This document shows, piece by piece, positions 7,955-20,325 of a stretch of 32,263 bases of DNA. Made by a program: the position numbers and the translations under genes. Below the pieces are notes generated by a model that ran no database searches, was not told the DNA's origin, and saw only the letters and a program-made list of their open reading frames with translations. Every line of letters begins with the position of its first letter. Position 1 is the stretch's first letter. Origin of the DNA: an uncultured bacterium (lineage in GTDB: Bacteria; Verrucomicrobiota; Kiritimatiellia; CAIKKV01; CAIYGI01); assembly GCA_903925685.1 (NCBI GenBank), contig CAIYGI010000041.1, forward strand, positions 1 through 32,263, read 5' to 3'.

Positions 7955-9304
7955 CTAGCGCTGGGCTTCCTCTTCGGCCGCCTGTTCCCTGGCCGCGGCT
8001 TCTTCGGACGGCCGGATATCGCGCAGCGAACCGAGCGCCAGCACCTGGGGCCAGCGTTTGGCGGTGGCGGCCACGGCCAGGATGGCGCCCACGCCGCCGA
8101 AGACCACCGAGCCGACCGCGCCGGCGATGCGCGCCGACAGACCGGGGGCGGCCCAACCGAATCCCGAGGCCATGGCGCCGAAGAGCCGGGCCGTGGCCCC
8201 GGACTCGAAGCCGCCCAAATCGTTGGAGGCGACGATGAAGACGTTGTTGACCGCCGAGACCCGGCCGCGCATGTGGTCTGGCGTCAGCATTTGCACGAGG
8301 GTGTGCCGGACGATCACGCTGATGTTGTCGCAGGCCCCGATCATGAACATCGCCGCCAGCGACAAGCCGAACCAGGGCGAAAGTCCGAACAGCACGGTGG
8401 CCGCCCCGAAGCCGCTGACGCCCCACAGCATGGCGCGTCCCGCGCGCTTGAAAGGCCGGCGGTGGGCGATGACCATCGCCATCGCGATCGCGCCGACGGC
8501 CTCCGCCGAGCGCAGCAGCCCCAGGCCCCGGCCGCCCACATGCAGGATGTCCGTGGCGAAGAGCGGCAGCAGGTAGGTGGCGCCGCCGACCAGCACCGCC
8601 ACCATGTCGAGCGTGATGGTGGCGAGGATGATCTTGCTGTCACGCACGAAGCGGATGCCCGCCAGCACGCTGCGCAGCGAGATGGCGGCCGCCTTCTCCA
8701 GCGCGGGCCGCGCGCGCAGCATCGCCACCGGCGGGATGGCGGCGAGGCGCAGCAGCAGCGCCAGCCCGAAAACGGGCGGAGTGTAGTCGTGCCGTCCCAG
8801 CAGCAGCCCCCCGAGCGCCGGACCGATCATGGTGCTGACCTGGAAGATGCTGGAATTCCAGACCATGGCGGTGCTGAAGATGGAGACGGGGACCAGTTGG
8901 GGAAGCAGCGCCGCGCGGGCCGGCGAACCCAGCGCCTGGCCGATCGCGCCCAGCAGCAAAAAGGCGTAGATCCAGAAGAGGGGGGCTTCGCGATAGACCA
9001 TCACGGCCAGCCCCGCGGTCGCGAGCGCGCCCAGCGACATGGTCAGGAGCAGGATATTGCGGCGATTGAATCGGTCCGCCAGCTGCCCGCCCGCGATGGC
9101 CAGAAACATGACCGGCAACGCGCGCATCAGTCCGATCCAGCCCAGCGCCAGCGGATCGGAGGTGCGGTTGTAGATGTTGATCCCGACGGCCACCGTTTCG
9201 ATCTGACCGGCCAGGACGAGCGACAGCCAGCTCAGCGAAAACAGCCGGTAGTCCCGATGCCGCCAGACTGCATAGGGGTCATGTGCCGGTTGGGTTGCGC
9301 TCAT
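7955..9304 (-). CDS. MFS transporter, drug/siderophore exporter-like
   Basis: The 449-residue integral membrane protein has the 12-helix pattern of the major facilitator superfamily. The N-terminus WRHRDYRLFSLSWLSLVLAGQ and the motif-A loop GGQLADRFNRR are typical of the EntS/multidrug exporter-like branch (MFS_3). A long central loop near RPALEKAAAISLRSVLAGIRF separates the two six-helix halves. The C-terminus is a charged, glutamate- and alanine-rich tail. It would export a small molecule by proton antiport, but the substrate cannot be told. It is last in a minus-strand series of four genes, starting 12 bases after the SDR gene. A hairpin repeat follows its stop. Confidence 0.88.
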   Translation of the reverse strand: MSATQPAHDPYAVWRHRDYRLFSLSWLSLVLAGQIETVAVGINIYNRTSDPLALGWIGLMRALPVMFLAIAGGQLADRFNRRNILLLTMSLGALATAGLAVMVYREAPLFWIYAFLLLGAIGQALGSPARAALLPQLVPVSIFSTAMVWNSSIFQVSTMIGPALGGLLLGRHDYTPPVFGLALLLRLAAIPPVAMLRARPALEKAAAISLRSVLAGIRFVRDSKIILATITLDMVAVLVGGATYLLPLFATDILHVGGRGLGLLRSAEAVGAIAMAMVIAHRRPFKRAGRAMLWGVSGFGAATVLFGLSPWFGLSLAAMFMIGACDNISVIVRHTLVQMLTPDHMRGRVSAVNNVFIVASNDLGGFESGATARLFGAMASGFGWAAPGLSARIAGAVGSVVFGGVGAILAVAATAKRWPQVLALGSLRDIRPSEEAAAREQAAEEEAQR

Positions 9305-9316
9305 CCCGTTTTCAAA

Positions 9317-10336
9317 TCAGATCCAGCCTTGTTCGCGATACCAGAGCGCTGTCTGGCGCAGCCCTTGCTCGTTGGAGTACCGCATCCGGCAGTCCAGCAG
9401 TGTGCGGAGCTTGGCGGTGTCGAAAGCCCGGTCCTTGGTGTAGAAGGCCACCCGGCGGCGGTGCAGGGGCGGGCGCCAGCCGAAGGGGCGGCAGAGCGCC
9501 TCGCAGAGATCGGCCGCCAGGAAGACCGGTCCGGCTGGAATATGCACGATGCGGATTTTACGCCCGAGCGCGGCGGCGATGGTGCGGGCCATGCCGGTCA
9601 GGGTGGTGGGTTCGGGATTGCCGGCGATGAAGATCTGGCCGGCGGCGGCGGGATGGCCGGCGGCCAGGATCAGGACCTCGGCCAGATCATCCACGTGAAT
9701 CAGGTGATAGAGGCCGCGGCCGTGGCCGAGGATCGGGAAGAGCGGCCAGGCGGCCATTTTGAAAACCTTCAACAGGCGGAGGTCGCCCGGTCCGTAAATC
9801 GCGGCCGGGCGGATCACGGTGAACGGCAATCCGCGGCGCGGCGCGAAATCGCGCAGCCAGAGTTCGGCCTCGGCCTTGGTCTGCTGATAAATGTCGCCGG
9901 GGTGGAAGGGATACTCCTCGGTGGCCGGCGGATTCTCGATATGGCCGTGAACACCCACCGTGGATACGTGGACGAAGCGCTGAAAACCCGGCGTGGCCGC
10001 GGCGGCCTCCGCCAGGAGCTGTGTGCTAGTGACATGCACGGCGCGGTAGACGTCGTCTGTGAGCCCCGCCACGCGGTAAGCCGCCGCCACATGGAAGAGG
10101 TGCGTGCAGCCGCGCAGGGCCGCGCTTACGACCGCGGGATCGAAGACGTCGCCGATGTGCCAGTCAACCGGCAGGCCGGCCAGCGCGCCGCGGGACGAGG
10201 AGGCGCGGGCAATGGCATGCACGCGTGCGCCGCCTGCGACGAGTTTGCGGACCAGTTGCTGTCCGGTGAAGCCGGTGGCGCCGGTGACCAGCGCCACGCT
10301 GTTCGCGGGCAGGTTGTGGAGGGCGGCTTCGGTCAT
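9317..10336 (-). CDS. NAD(P)-dependent epimerase/dehydratase, SDR family
   Basis: The 339-residue extended short-chain dehydrogenase begins with the Rossmann nucleotide-binding motif VTGATGFTG (G19, G22, G25). A VHVSTVGVHG strand follows, then the active-site YQQTK (YxxxK). The middle region, FTVIRPAAIYGPGD and YHLIHVDDLAEVLILA, is typical of extended SDRs related to 3-beta-hydroxysteroid dehydrogenases and nucleotide-sugar epimerases. The substrate is uncertain. Its ATG overlaps the stop of the upstream methyltransferase (ATGA), so the two are translationally coupled and may act on the same metabolite. The gene is intact and of ordinary length. Confidence 0.88.
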   Translation of the reverse strand: MTEAALHNLPANSVALVTGATGFTGQQLVRKLVAGGARVHAIARASSSRGALAGLPVDWHIGDVFDPAVVSAALRGCTHLFHVAAAYRVAGLTDDVYRAVHVTSTQLLAEAAAATPGFQRFVHVSTVGVHGHIENPPATEEYPFHPGDIYQQTKAEAELWLRDFAPRRGLPFTVIRPAAIYGPGDLRLLKVFKMAAWPLFPILGHGRGLYHLIHVDDLAEVLILAAGHPAAAGQIFIAGNPEPTTLTGMARTIAAALGRKIRIVHIPAGPVFLAADLCEALCRPFGWRPPLHRRRVAFYTKDRAFDTAKLRTLLDCRMRYSNEQGLRQTALWYREQGWI

Positions 10337-11076
10337 GCCTCCGCTCCCGCGCGTTCGAAGCAGGCCAGCACCGGCGACCCGAAAAGCGCCGTCAGGCCGG
10401 CGGCCCGCGCCAGGCCTTCCATGGCCGCCGAGAGCGCCGGACAGCGCAAAACGCGGTGCAGGACCATGGGGAAAAAGAACTGCGGTCGCTGCTGGCGCAA
10501 CTTGAAGCCGTGCGCGGCAAAGGCGGCGCGGACCTCGCGGTCGTTAAACAGCCGGTAGGGGCGCGTGTTGCCTTCGATGCGCCGCTTCAAGCCGAACAGG
10601 GCGTCGGCGAGCACGTTGACGCTGCGCGAGCGCGGGTAGTCCACGATGACCAGCCGGTTGGCGGTGCGGCAAAGTTCGGACACCAGTTCGGGCCAGCGCG
10701 CGCAATGCGGCAACAGGCGGATGGAGATGCTGGCGTCGAAGTGGCGGTCGGGATAGGGCAGCGCCACCAGATTGCCCACGTCGAAGCGGATGCGGCCGCT
10801 GGCGATTTCCGGTGCGAAGCGCCGGCCGCACTCCGGCGCGCTGCCGAAGACGGTCACGAAGTAACCGGCGCGGCAGAGCGGCGTGGCGAGTTGATTGTGG
10901 CCGCCACCGTCGTCCAGCACGGTGGCGCTGGGGAATGGCATCAGGAAGCGGCGCACGATCGTTTCCTGGCGTCGCAGCATCCAGACGCCGGTCGCGCCGC
11001 CGAAGCGCGCGGCATAATCGTCCGAAGCCGTTTCGAGATCGGCGGTTTCGGGCAGGGTATCGTTGGTCAGCGGCAT
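10333..11076 (-). CDS. Class I SAM-dependent methyltransferase
   Basis: The 247-residue protein shows the class I methyltransferase plan. Motif I is ATVLDDGGGHNQLATPLCRAG (glycine-rich SAM loop with an acidic residue). A region like motif II/III follows at GRIRFDVGNLVALPYPDRHFDASISIRLLPHCARWPEL, with its acidic post-loop and a WPELVSEL helix. RLVIVDYPRSRSVN is the next strand, and the C-terminus is hydrophobic. Such FDASISIRLLPH segments are typical of ubiE/Methyltransf_11 small-molecule enzymes. The acceptor is unknown. It begins 10 bases after the LRR lipoprotein gene and overlaps the following SDR gene by 4 bases, so it is in one operon. Confidence 0.85.
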   Translation of the reverse strand: MPLTNDTLPETADLETASDDYAARFGGATGVWMLRRQETIVRRFLMPFPSATVLDDGGGHNQLATPLCRAGYFVTVFGSAPECGRRFAPEIASGRIRFDVGNLVALPYPDRHFDASISIRLLPHCARWPELVSELCRTANRLVIVDYPRSRSVNVLADALFGLKRRIEGNTRPYRLFNDREVRAAFAAHGFKLRQQRPQFFFPMVLHRVLRCPALSAAMEGLARAAGLTALFGSPVLACFERAGAEA

Positions 11077-11086
11077 GCCGTAAGGC

Positions 11087-11743
11087 CTAGAAAAGCACCA
11101 GTGTATTGGGCAGCCACTGGCGGATTTTCTGGACCTCGTTGGTGGGCAGTGGATTGCCGCGCAGGTAAAGCCGTTGCAGTGTGTTGCTCAGTCCCTGGAT
11201 TTCCGGCGGCAGCGCCACCAGCCGGTTTTCGTTGAGGCGCAGCCAGACCAGGTTGCGGCAGCCGGCGATCTGCGGGGGCAGGGCGGCGATTTCGTTGTGG
11301 TCGAGGTTGAGGTAGCGCAGCGCCCGCAGGTTGCCGATCGCGGCCGGCAGTGTCGTCAGCCGGTTGTCGCTCAGGTAGAGCGTCGTCAGCGCGGGCAGTT
11401 CCCCGATGGCCGCCGGCAGTTCGGTCAACTGGTTGGCGCCCAGATCCAGCCAGAGCAACCTGGACAGTTTGCCGATCTCGCCCGGCAGCGCGGTCAGCCC
11501 CGTCTGGCGCAAACTCAAGCGCTCCAGCGCCGTAAAACCATAGAGCGCCGCCGGGAAATTCGCCTGCGGCTGCGCGTAGAGGGAAACGAAACGCACCGGC
11601 GCGGCGGACGCCGCCGCCTCGGTCAGGTTGGTGTGTTTCTGGCCGATGTCAGGCTTCTGCCAGAATTGATCCCTGGGAAAACATCCGCACAGCACCGGCA
11701 ACAGCGTTGCCAGGAGCAGCGAACGGCGCATGCTTGGTCTCAT
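11087..11743 (-). CDS. Leucine-rich-repeat lipoprotein
   Basis: The protein starts with a lipoprotein signal (MRPSMRRSLLLATLLPVLCGC). The lipobox LCGC suggests acylation at the cysteine and anchoring in a membrane. After a short linker come about five or six 23-residue leucine-rich repeats of the bacterial type (LPAAIGELPALTTLYLSDN, then LTTLPAAIGNLRALRYLNL). These would form a curved protein-binding surface. The start is uncertain: ATG 11743 or 11731 both keep the signal peptide, while the frame runs open to TTG 11791. No clear ribosome site is visible. It is the first gene of the minus-strand operon and lies divergent from the beta-galactosidase gene. Its binding partner is unknown. Confidence 0.8.
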   Translation of the reverse strand: MRPSMRRSLLLATLLPVLCGCFPRDQFWQKPDIGQKHTNLTEAAASAAPVRFVSLYAQPQANFPAALYGFTALERLSLRQTGLTALPGEIGKLSRLLWLDLGANQLTELPAAIGELPALTTLYLSDNRLTTLPAAIGNLRALRYLNLDHNEIAALPPQIAGCRNLVWLRLNENRLVALPPEIQGLSNTLQRLYLRGNPLPTNEVQKIRQWLPNTLVLF

Positions 11744-11784
11744 GAAGTTGAACATGCGTGACATGATACGGCAGCGCCCGCGGT

Positions 11785-11813
11785 TTGACAATGGTCAACG
11801 CAGACATTTCAAT
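11785..11813 (+). promoter_or_regulatory. Putative promoter with overlapping operator for lacZ-type gene
   Basis: A perfect -35 hexamer TTGACA (11785-11790) is followed after 17 bases by TTCAAT (11808-11813), matching 4 of 6 positions of the -10 consensus. The -35 overlaps an inverted repeat TTGAC-AATG-GTCAA (11785-11798), which could be a repressor site. Transcription would start about 85 bases before ATG 11906. Confidence 0.4.
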
Positions 11814-11815
11814 AG

Positions 11816-15169
<3,354 letters not shown>

Positions 15170-15295
15170 CGCCCGGAGGTCGTCCGCGGATATGGGCTCT
15201 CCGCCCTCTTCCTGCGGTCCCCCCATGTCTCTGACACATTACCCCGCCGACTTTTCACCATTGCTCACCGCACATGACTGCATTATCCTGACCCC

Positions 15296-18268
15296 ATGCC
15301 GATCAGTTGGAACGAAATCCGCCAGAACGCCATACGTTTCTCGCGCGAATGGGCCGAAGAGCATCGCGAAGACGCGGAAGCCAAGACTTTCTGGGACGAG
15401 TTCTTCTCTGTCTTCGGCATGCGCCGCCGCACACTCGCCAGTTTCGAAGACCCCGTGCTGCGGAGCAACGGTTCATACGGGTTCATCGACCTCTTCTGGC
15501 ATGGCGTGTTGCTGGTGGAGCACAAGAGCCGCGGCTTGAGCCTCGACAAGGCCGAATCGCAGGCCTTCAACTACATTCAAGATCTCGCCCGCGAGAACCG
15601 CCACGCCGACCTGCCGCGCTACGTCATGCTCTCGGATTTCGACCGCATCGCCCTCTACGACCTCGACCCCGACGAGCAACTCGACCTGCCCTTGTTCGAG
15701 TCGCGTCACTACCGCAAGACCGAGTTCCCCCTGACCGAGTTTCACCGGCACATTCAGGAATTCGCCTTCATCGCCGGTTACAAACAACACCGCGTGCGCG
15801 ATGCCGACCCGATCAACATCAAGGCTGTCGAAATTCTCGGCGACCTCCACGACGCTCTGGCCGCGGGCGGTTATAAGGGGCACGACCTCGAACGCTTCCT
15901 CGTGCGCATCCTCTTTTGCCTTTTCGCCGAAGACACCGGTCTCTTCGAACCGCAGGCCTTCACCCTCTACATCGAGAACCGCACCGCCGGCGACGGTTCG
16001 GACCTCGGTCTGCACCTGGCCCGCCTCTTTGAAGTCCTGGACACGCCACCCGAAAAACGTCAGCAAAACCTCGAAGAACTGCTCGCCGCCTTTCCTTATG
16101 TCAATGGCGCGCTCTTCTCCGAGCGACTGTCCTTCGCCGATTTCAACCGCGCCATGCGCGATGCGCTGCTCGCCTGTACGCGCTTCGATTGGTCGCGCAT
16201 CTCGCCCGCCATCTTCGGCTCGCTTTTCCAGGGCGTCATGGACCCCAGGGAACGGCGTCAAACCGGCGGACACTACACCTCCGAACGCGACATCCTCAAG
16301 GTCATTAACGCCCTTTTCATGGACGGCCTGCGCGCCGAATTCGCCAAGGCCCGGCGCAGCAAGGCAATGCTCAAACAATTTCAGAAAAAACTAGGCCGGC
16401 TGTGCTTCCTCGATCCCGCCTGCGGTTGCGGCAACTTCCTCGTCATAACCTACCGTGAACTGCGCCTTCTGGAAATCGAGGTGCTGAATGAACTGTACGC
16501 CGATCTGCCGCAACAAGAACTGAAACTCGATGTGCAGTCGTTGTCGTACGTGGACGTCGACGCCTACCATGGCATCGAGATTCAGGAATGGCCCGCCCGC
16601 ATCGCCGAAGTCGCCATGTGGCTCATGGACCACCAGATGAATACGCGCCTTTCCGAAGCCTTCGGCCAATACTTCGTGCGCCTGCCGTTGCGCAAATCCG
16701 CCCACATCGCCCTCGGCAACGCCCTGCGCCTCGACTGGAAAACCATTCTCCCGCCCGAGCAATGCTCCTTCGTGCTCGGCAATCCGCCGTTTGTGGGCAA
16801 GCATTACCAAACCGCGGAACAACGGGCCGATATGGACTATGTCTTCGGCCGGTACAAGAACACCGGCGACCTTGACTACGTCGTCTGCTGGCACCATCGC
16901 GCCGCCGAATACATTCAGGGCACCGCCATCGTCGTCGGCTTCGTTTCCACGAATTCGATCACCCAGGGCGAACAAGTTCCGCTGATCTGGGGTCTGCTGT
17001 TCAACAAATTCCATATCAAAATTCACTTTGCGCATCGCACCTTCCAATGGCAGAGCGAGGCGCGAGGCAAAGCGCACGTCCATGTCGTCATTATTGGATT
17101 CGCCACTTTCGATATTCCCGTCAAACGTCTCTTTGACTATCACGCCAACACCGGCACCGCGACCGTCTCGGAGGTCTCGAATATCACTCCCTATCTGACC
17201 CCCGGCCCTGATGCATTCGTCACCAAGCGCCAGACGCCGCTGTCGCGCGTCCCTGAAATGCGCTGCGGGAACAAACCATCCGACGGCGGTAATCTGATTC
17301 TGACGGACAAAGAAAAATCGGCGCTGCTTGCGGCCGAACCCGGCGCCAAGCCATTCCTGCGCCGCTTCACCGGGTCCGAGGAATTTATCAACGGTAACAT
17401 GCGCTGGTGCCTCTGGCTGGAAGGCGCCGAACCCAACGTTCTGCGCAACCTGCCCCAAGTCATGGAACGCATCGAAAAAGTGCGCGAATTCCGGCTCAAG
17501 AGCACCGCCGCGCCAACCCGCAACGCGGCGCAGACACCAGGGCTTTTTTTCTATCGCTCGCAACCGACCAGAGAATACATCTTGATTCCTGAAGTTTCAT
17601 CGGAACGACGACAGTTCATCCCTATCGGTATGGCTAAACCGTCCGTGATTGCCAGTAACAAGTGTTTTGTCATTCCGACCGATGACAGATACCTTTTCGG
17701 TGTGCTTATTTCAACCATGCACATGGCCTGGATGAGGCAGGTCGGTGGTCGTCTCAAATCCGATTACCAATATTCGGGAAGCATGGTCTACAACACTTTC
17801 CCCTGGCCGCAGTTCAATAACACCGGATATCCGGAGATCGGCGCTGGGAAGCCGCTTTCCGTCAGGGAAACGCACACCGCTTTTCTTATGGGCATGACCG
17901 ACGATTACGATCGGCAGAAGATTCCCAGCAAAAAGGTGGTAAAGCCGATCGGCGACACGGCAGCCGCCAACCCCAGAAAGGCCCGTGTGGAAGCCGCCGC
18001 GCAGGCCGTGCTCGACACGCGCGCCAAGCACACGCTTTCCACGCTGGCCGATCTTTACGATCCGCTGACCATGCCCGCCGATCTGGTCAAGGCCCACGCC
18101 GACCTCGACCGCGCCGTGGACCAGTGTTATCAGAAGCAACCCTTCACATCAGACCGCCAGCGCATCGAATTCCTCTTCGCCCTCTACGAGCGTTATACAT
18201 CCCCCCTGCTGCCAGCCACCAAACCGCAACGTCAGCGGCGGGGCAGGGGAAGCCGAGTCAAACCATGA
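15296..18268 (+). CDS. MmeI-like (type IIL) fused restriction endonuclease-methyltransferase
   Basis: The 990-residue single chain carries both activities. The N-terminus has a nuclease site D65-x9-E75-x-K77 (IDLFWHG then VEHKSRG), the same spacing as known for MmeI (D70, E80, K82). A helical spacer follows, then a gamma-class N6-adenine methyltransferase domain with motif I FLDPACGCGNFL (about 370-381) and motif IV GNPPF (about 494-498). The region after about 600 would hold the target-recognition domain, and a C-terminal helical part follows. In such systems one enzyme methylates one strand and cuts about 20 bases away. No separate modification gene is needed or seen. The ribosome site before ATG 15296 is weak. 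Its stop overlaps the ATG of a truncated glycosidase gene (ATGA). It looks intact. Confidence 0.9.
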   Translation: MPISWNEIRQNAIRFSREWAEEHREDAEAKTFWDEFFSVFGMRRRTLASFEDPVLRSNGSYGFIDLFWHGVLLVEHKSRGLSLDKAESQAFNYIQDLARENRHADLPRYVMLSDFDRIALYDLDPDEQLDLPLFESRHYRKTEFPLTEFHRHIQEFAFIAGYKQHRVRDADPINIKAVEILGDLHDALAAGGYKGHDLERFLVRILFCLFAEDTGLFEPQAFTLYIENRTAGDGSDLGLHLARLFEVLDTPPEKRQQNLEELLAAFPYVNGALFSERLSFADFNRAMRDALLACTRFDWSRISPAIFGSLFQGVMDPRERRQTGGHYTSERDILKVINALFMDGLRAEFAKARRSKAMLKQFQKKLGRLCFLDPACGCGNFLVITYRELRLLEIEVLNELYADLPQQELKLDVQSLSYVDVDAYHGIEIQEWPARIAEVAMWLMDHQMNTRLSEAFGQYFVRLPLRKSAHIALGNALRLDWKTILPPEQCSFVLGNPPFVGKHYQTAEQRADMDYVFGRYKNTGDLDYVVCWHHRAAEYIQGTAIVVGFVSTNSITQGEQVPLIWGLLFNKFHIKIHFAHRTFQWQSEARGKAHVHVVIIGFATFDIPVKRLFDYHANTGTATVSEVSNITPYLTPGPDAFVTKRQTPLSRVPEMRCGNKPSDGGNLILTDKEKSALLAAEPGAKPFLRRFTGSEEFINGNMRWCLWLEGAEPNVLRNLPQVMERIEKVREFRLKSTAAPTRNAAQTPGLFFYRSQPTREYILIPEVSSERRQFIPIGMAKPSVIASNKCFVIPTDDRYLFGVLISTMHMAWMRQVGGRLKSDYQYSGSMVYNTFPWPQFNNTGYPEIGAGKPLSVRETHTAFLMGMTDDYDRQKIPSKKVVKPIGDTAAANPRKARVEAAAQAVLDTRAKHTLSTLADLYDPLTMPADLVKAHADLDRAVDQCYQKQPFTSDRQRIEFLFALYERYTSPLLPATKPQRQRRGRGSRVKP

Positions 18269-19083
18269 AGAGCAAACAACTGGATCTCTCTTTCATCTTT
18301 GACGGGGAGAAACCGGCGGGCCGGCACGGATTTTTGCGGGCGCAGGCCGCCCGACTGGTCTTTGAGGATGGCACTGTCGCGCGCTTTTGGGGCACCAACT
18401 TCAACAACGCGGCCTGTTTCCCGGCACCGGCGTACAGCGAGAAAGTGGCGCGCCGCCTGGCCAAGTTCGGCGTCAACCTCGTCCGGTTCCACCAGATGGA
18501 CGCGGACTATTCCACTCCGAATATTTTCCAGTTTACCAAGGGCCGGCGGTTGACCGACACGCAAAGCCTGGACCCGATCAGTCTGGATCGACTGGATTAT
18601 CTGATCCATTGCCTCAAGCGGGAAGGCATTTACGTTTATCTGGATCTGCTGACCTACCGCACCTTCAGGAGCGGTGACGGAGTGGCGGCCGCCGACAAAA
18701 TTGGCCATTCGGCGCGGCCCTATTCGACGTTTGATCCACGGCTGATCGAACTCCAGAAAAAATTCAACGAACAGCTTTGGACGCATGTCAATCCCTACAC
18801 CAAACTGGCCTACAAAGCTGAGCCCGCTATCGTGCTCACGGAACTCACCAATGAGAACGATGTCTTCGTTTGTTCCCGGGGAGAATGGATTGAACCCTAT
18901 CTCGGTCAGTTGCAGGCGCGGTTCACCGCCTGGGCCGGGGCGAAGGGCATTGCGATTGGCCAGGGGCCGGGCAACTTCACTGACAACAACCCGGCGATTG
19001 TGGACCTCCTCGTTGACGTGCAGAAATCCTATTACACGGAGATGACCGGGCACTTGCGGACACTGGGTGTGCGCATCCCGATA
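18265..19083 (+). pseudogene. Truncated GH5-like (cellulase superfamily) glycosidase
   Basis: From ATG 18265 the frame encodes about 273 residues of a large TIM-barrel glycosidase seen in PVC bacteria and Paenibacillus. Recognisable segments are FLRAQAARLVFEDGTVARFW, GTNFNNAACFP, FGVNLVRFHQMD and the acid/base region LTELTNEND. The family is usually 700 or more residues. Similarity stops at TLGVRIPI (19083), after which the frame continues into unrelated, arginine-rich nonsense up to 19671. The nucleophile-bearing half is missing, so it should be inactive. The ATG overlaps the stop of the restriction-modification gene by 4 bases, which may be chance. No signal peptide is visible. Confidence 0.75.
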
Positions 19084-19225
19084 TCGCGCCGAGCGCAGCG
19101 GCGGATACGGCGCCTGGTTCGCCAGCGCGCCGGTCGGGTCCGAAGGCGGGCAACAGATCGTCGAAGCGTCGCTACGACTGATCGACACGCTCTTCGCGAC
19201 AGGCGCGCAGGCGCCCGTCCGTTAG
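19082..19225 (+). pseudogene. C-terminal fragment of an unknown protein
   Basis: A 47-codon frame without a start ends in TAG at 19225. It reads like genuine protein (GGYGAWFASAPVGSEGG, then QQIVEASLRLIDTLFATG) with a good amphipathic helix. It begins exactly where the truncated glycosidase frame loses similarity, so the two are joined by a deletion or recombination. I cannot name the family. Confidence 0.4.
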
Positions 19226-19301
19226 CACGGCGCTGTGCGCCGCGAACGGGACGATCATCCACGTCTTGCCGGGAGACCTGTTCGCCGGCAAGTCCAGCCA
19301 A

Positions 19302-19505
19302 GACATCAGATTGCGCATCGCCACATCAAAACCAGCCCTTCCGCCCGCCGGGATCGACCGTATCATGGCGTGGGGCAGGGTCACTGAGGGCGTGGAAGAA
19401 CACGTCGTCGAGGGTGTCCGGGTGCGCGTCACCAGTCCGGCCAGGACCGTGGCCGATTGCTTCAAGTACCTCAACAAAGTCGGGCTGGACGTGGCGCTGT
19501 CCGCC
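19302..19505 (+). pseudogene. Fragment of an AbiEi-type antitoxin
   Basis: Without a plausible start, this frame contains the block conserved in type IV AbiEi antitoxins: TEGVEEHVVEGVRVRVTSPA followed by RTVADCFKYLNKVGLDVAL. In intact proteins this is followed by EALRDCW-like sequence. Here it breaks at about 19505, where the 3' end of the minus-strand esterase begins. The N-terminal winged-helix part is missing, and no AbiEii toxin gene is nearby. It is a remnant of a toxin-antitoxin pair. Confidence 0.65.
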
Positions 19506-20325
19506 GGATCAGTCCGCGCGTCTTCAACCAGGCGACGCACTTCGCCTGCCATGCTTCCCACTCAGCCCCCGTGCCGCACCCAAGTCCGTGCGCACCGTGC
19601 TCCAGTTCGAAATACTCAACGGGCACGTTGTTCGACTTGCACGCCACTGCGAAGAGAGCGCTGTTCTCTGACGGGACCGCCTGGTCCGTTTTTGCGTGCG
19701 CCAGGAACGCAGGCGGCGTCCCCGGGGTGACGCGTTTCTCGTTGGAAAGCGACTCAATTAACTGTGCGGAGGGCGACTCGCCGAACAGATTCCTTGCGCT
19801 GCCGGCATGGCCTATTGGCCCCATTGAGATGACCGGGTAGATCAGCACGAGGAAGTCCGGCCGACAACTCACCCTGTCCAACGGGTCATGCGCCTTTGGA
19901 TCGCCAGCGTCGAAATGCGTGCCTACGGTCGAGGCCAGGTGTCCGCCTGCAGAGAAGCCCATCATGCCGATTCGCGCGGGATCGACGCCCAGTTCTGCCG
20001 CACGCGCGCGCACGATCCGGATCGTGCGCTGGCCGTCCTGGAGCGGCGCAGGATGCCGATAGGGATTCACACGATATTTCAGCACGATGCCCACGACACC
20101 ATGCAAGTTGAACCATTGAGCAATATCGTGGCCTTCATACGACATCATGAGTCCGCCGTAGCCTCCGCCCGGACAGATTACGACCGCCGTTCTGTTGACT
20201 TCTCCCAGGGAAGGCAAGTGAATCGTGATCGTGGGCGTGTCGGCAGGACTATTGCCTGTCGCTCCCGGAGCGCCTTCCGGCCAAATCAACTCAGTCCGCG
20301 GCTCAGCCGCGCATCTATCCGTCAT
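19471..20325 (-). CDS. Alpha/beta hydrolase, acetyl-xylan esterase-like, damaged ends
   Basis: About 285 residues form an alpha/beta hydrolase of the BD-FAE/acetyl-xylan-esterase type. Features are the oxyanion-hole motif VVICPGGGYGGL, the nucleophile elbow GFSAGGHLA, the acidic residue in HAKTDQAVP and the histidine in ELEHGAHGLG. These could deacylate plant polysaccharide, but the substrate is inferred. The N-terminus normally carries a signal peptide just before AAEPRTELIWPEGAPGATG. Here it is replaced by an odd stretch without a good start (ATG 20325, GTG 20331, TTG 20343). At the C-terminus WLKTRGLIR is followed by RRTAPRPARLC, read from the antisense of the AbiEi remnant. Core motifs are intact, but export is probably lost, so it may be a decaying gene. 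Confidence 0.65.
   Translation of the reverse strand: MTDRCAAEPRTELIWPEGAPGATGNSPADTPTITIHLPSLGEVNRTAVVICPGGGYGGLMMSYEGHDIAQWFNLHGVVGIVLKYRVNPYRHPAPLQDGQRTIRIVRARAAELGVDPARIGMMGFSAGGHLASTVGTHFDAGDPKAHDPLDRVSCRPDFLVLIYPVISMGPIGHAGSARNLFGESPSAQLIESLSNEKRVTPGTPPAFLAHAKTDQAVPSENSALFAVACKSNNVPVEYFELEHGAHGLGCGTGAEWEAWQAKCVAWLKTRGLIRRTAPRPARLC

Noticed and set aside
8273-10558. Open frame of 761 codons on the + strand
   Set aside because: It is antisense to the MFS and SDR genes, with low-complexity Ala/Gly/Arg composition and no recognisable motif.
19172-19561. 129-codon minus-strand frame antisense to the AbiEi fragment
   Set aside because: It has some protein-like stretches, but the plus strand carries a clearly recognisable AbiEi block; I see no family match for the minus frame.
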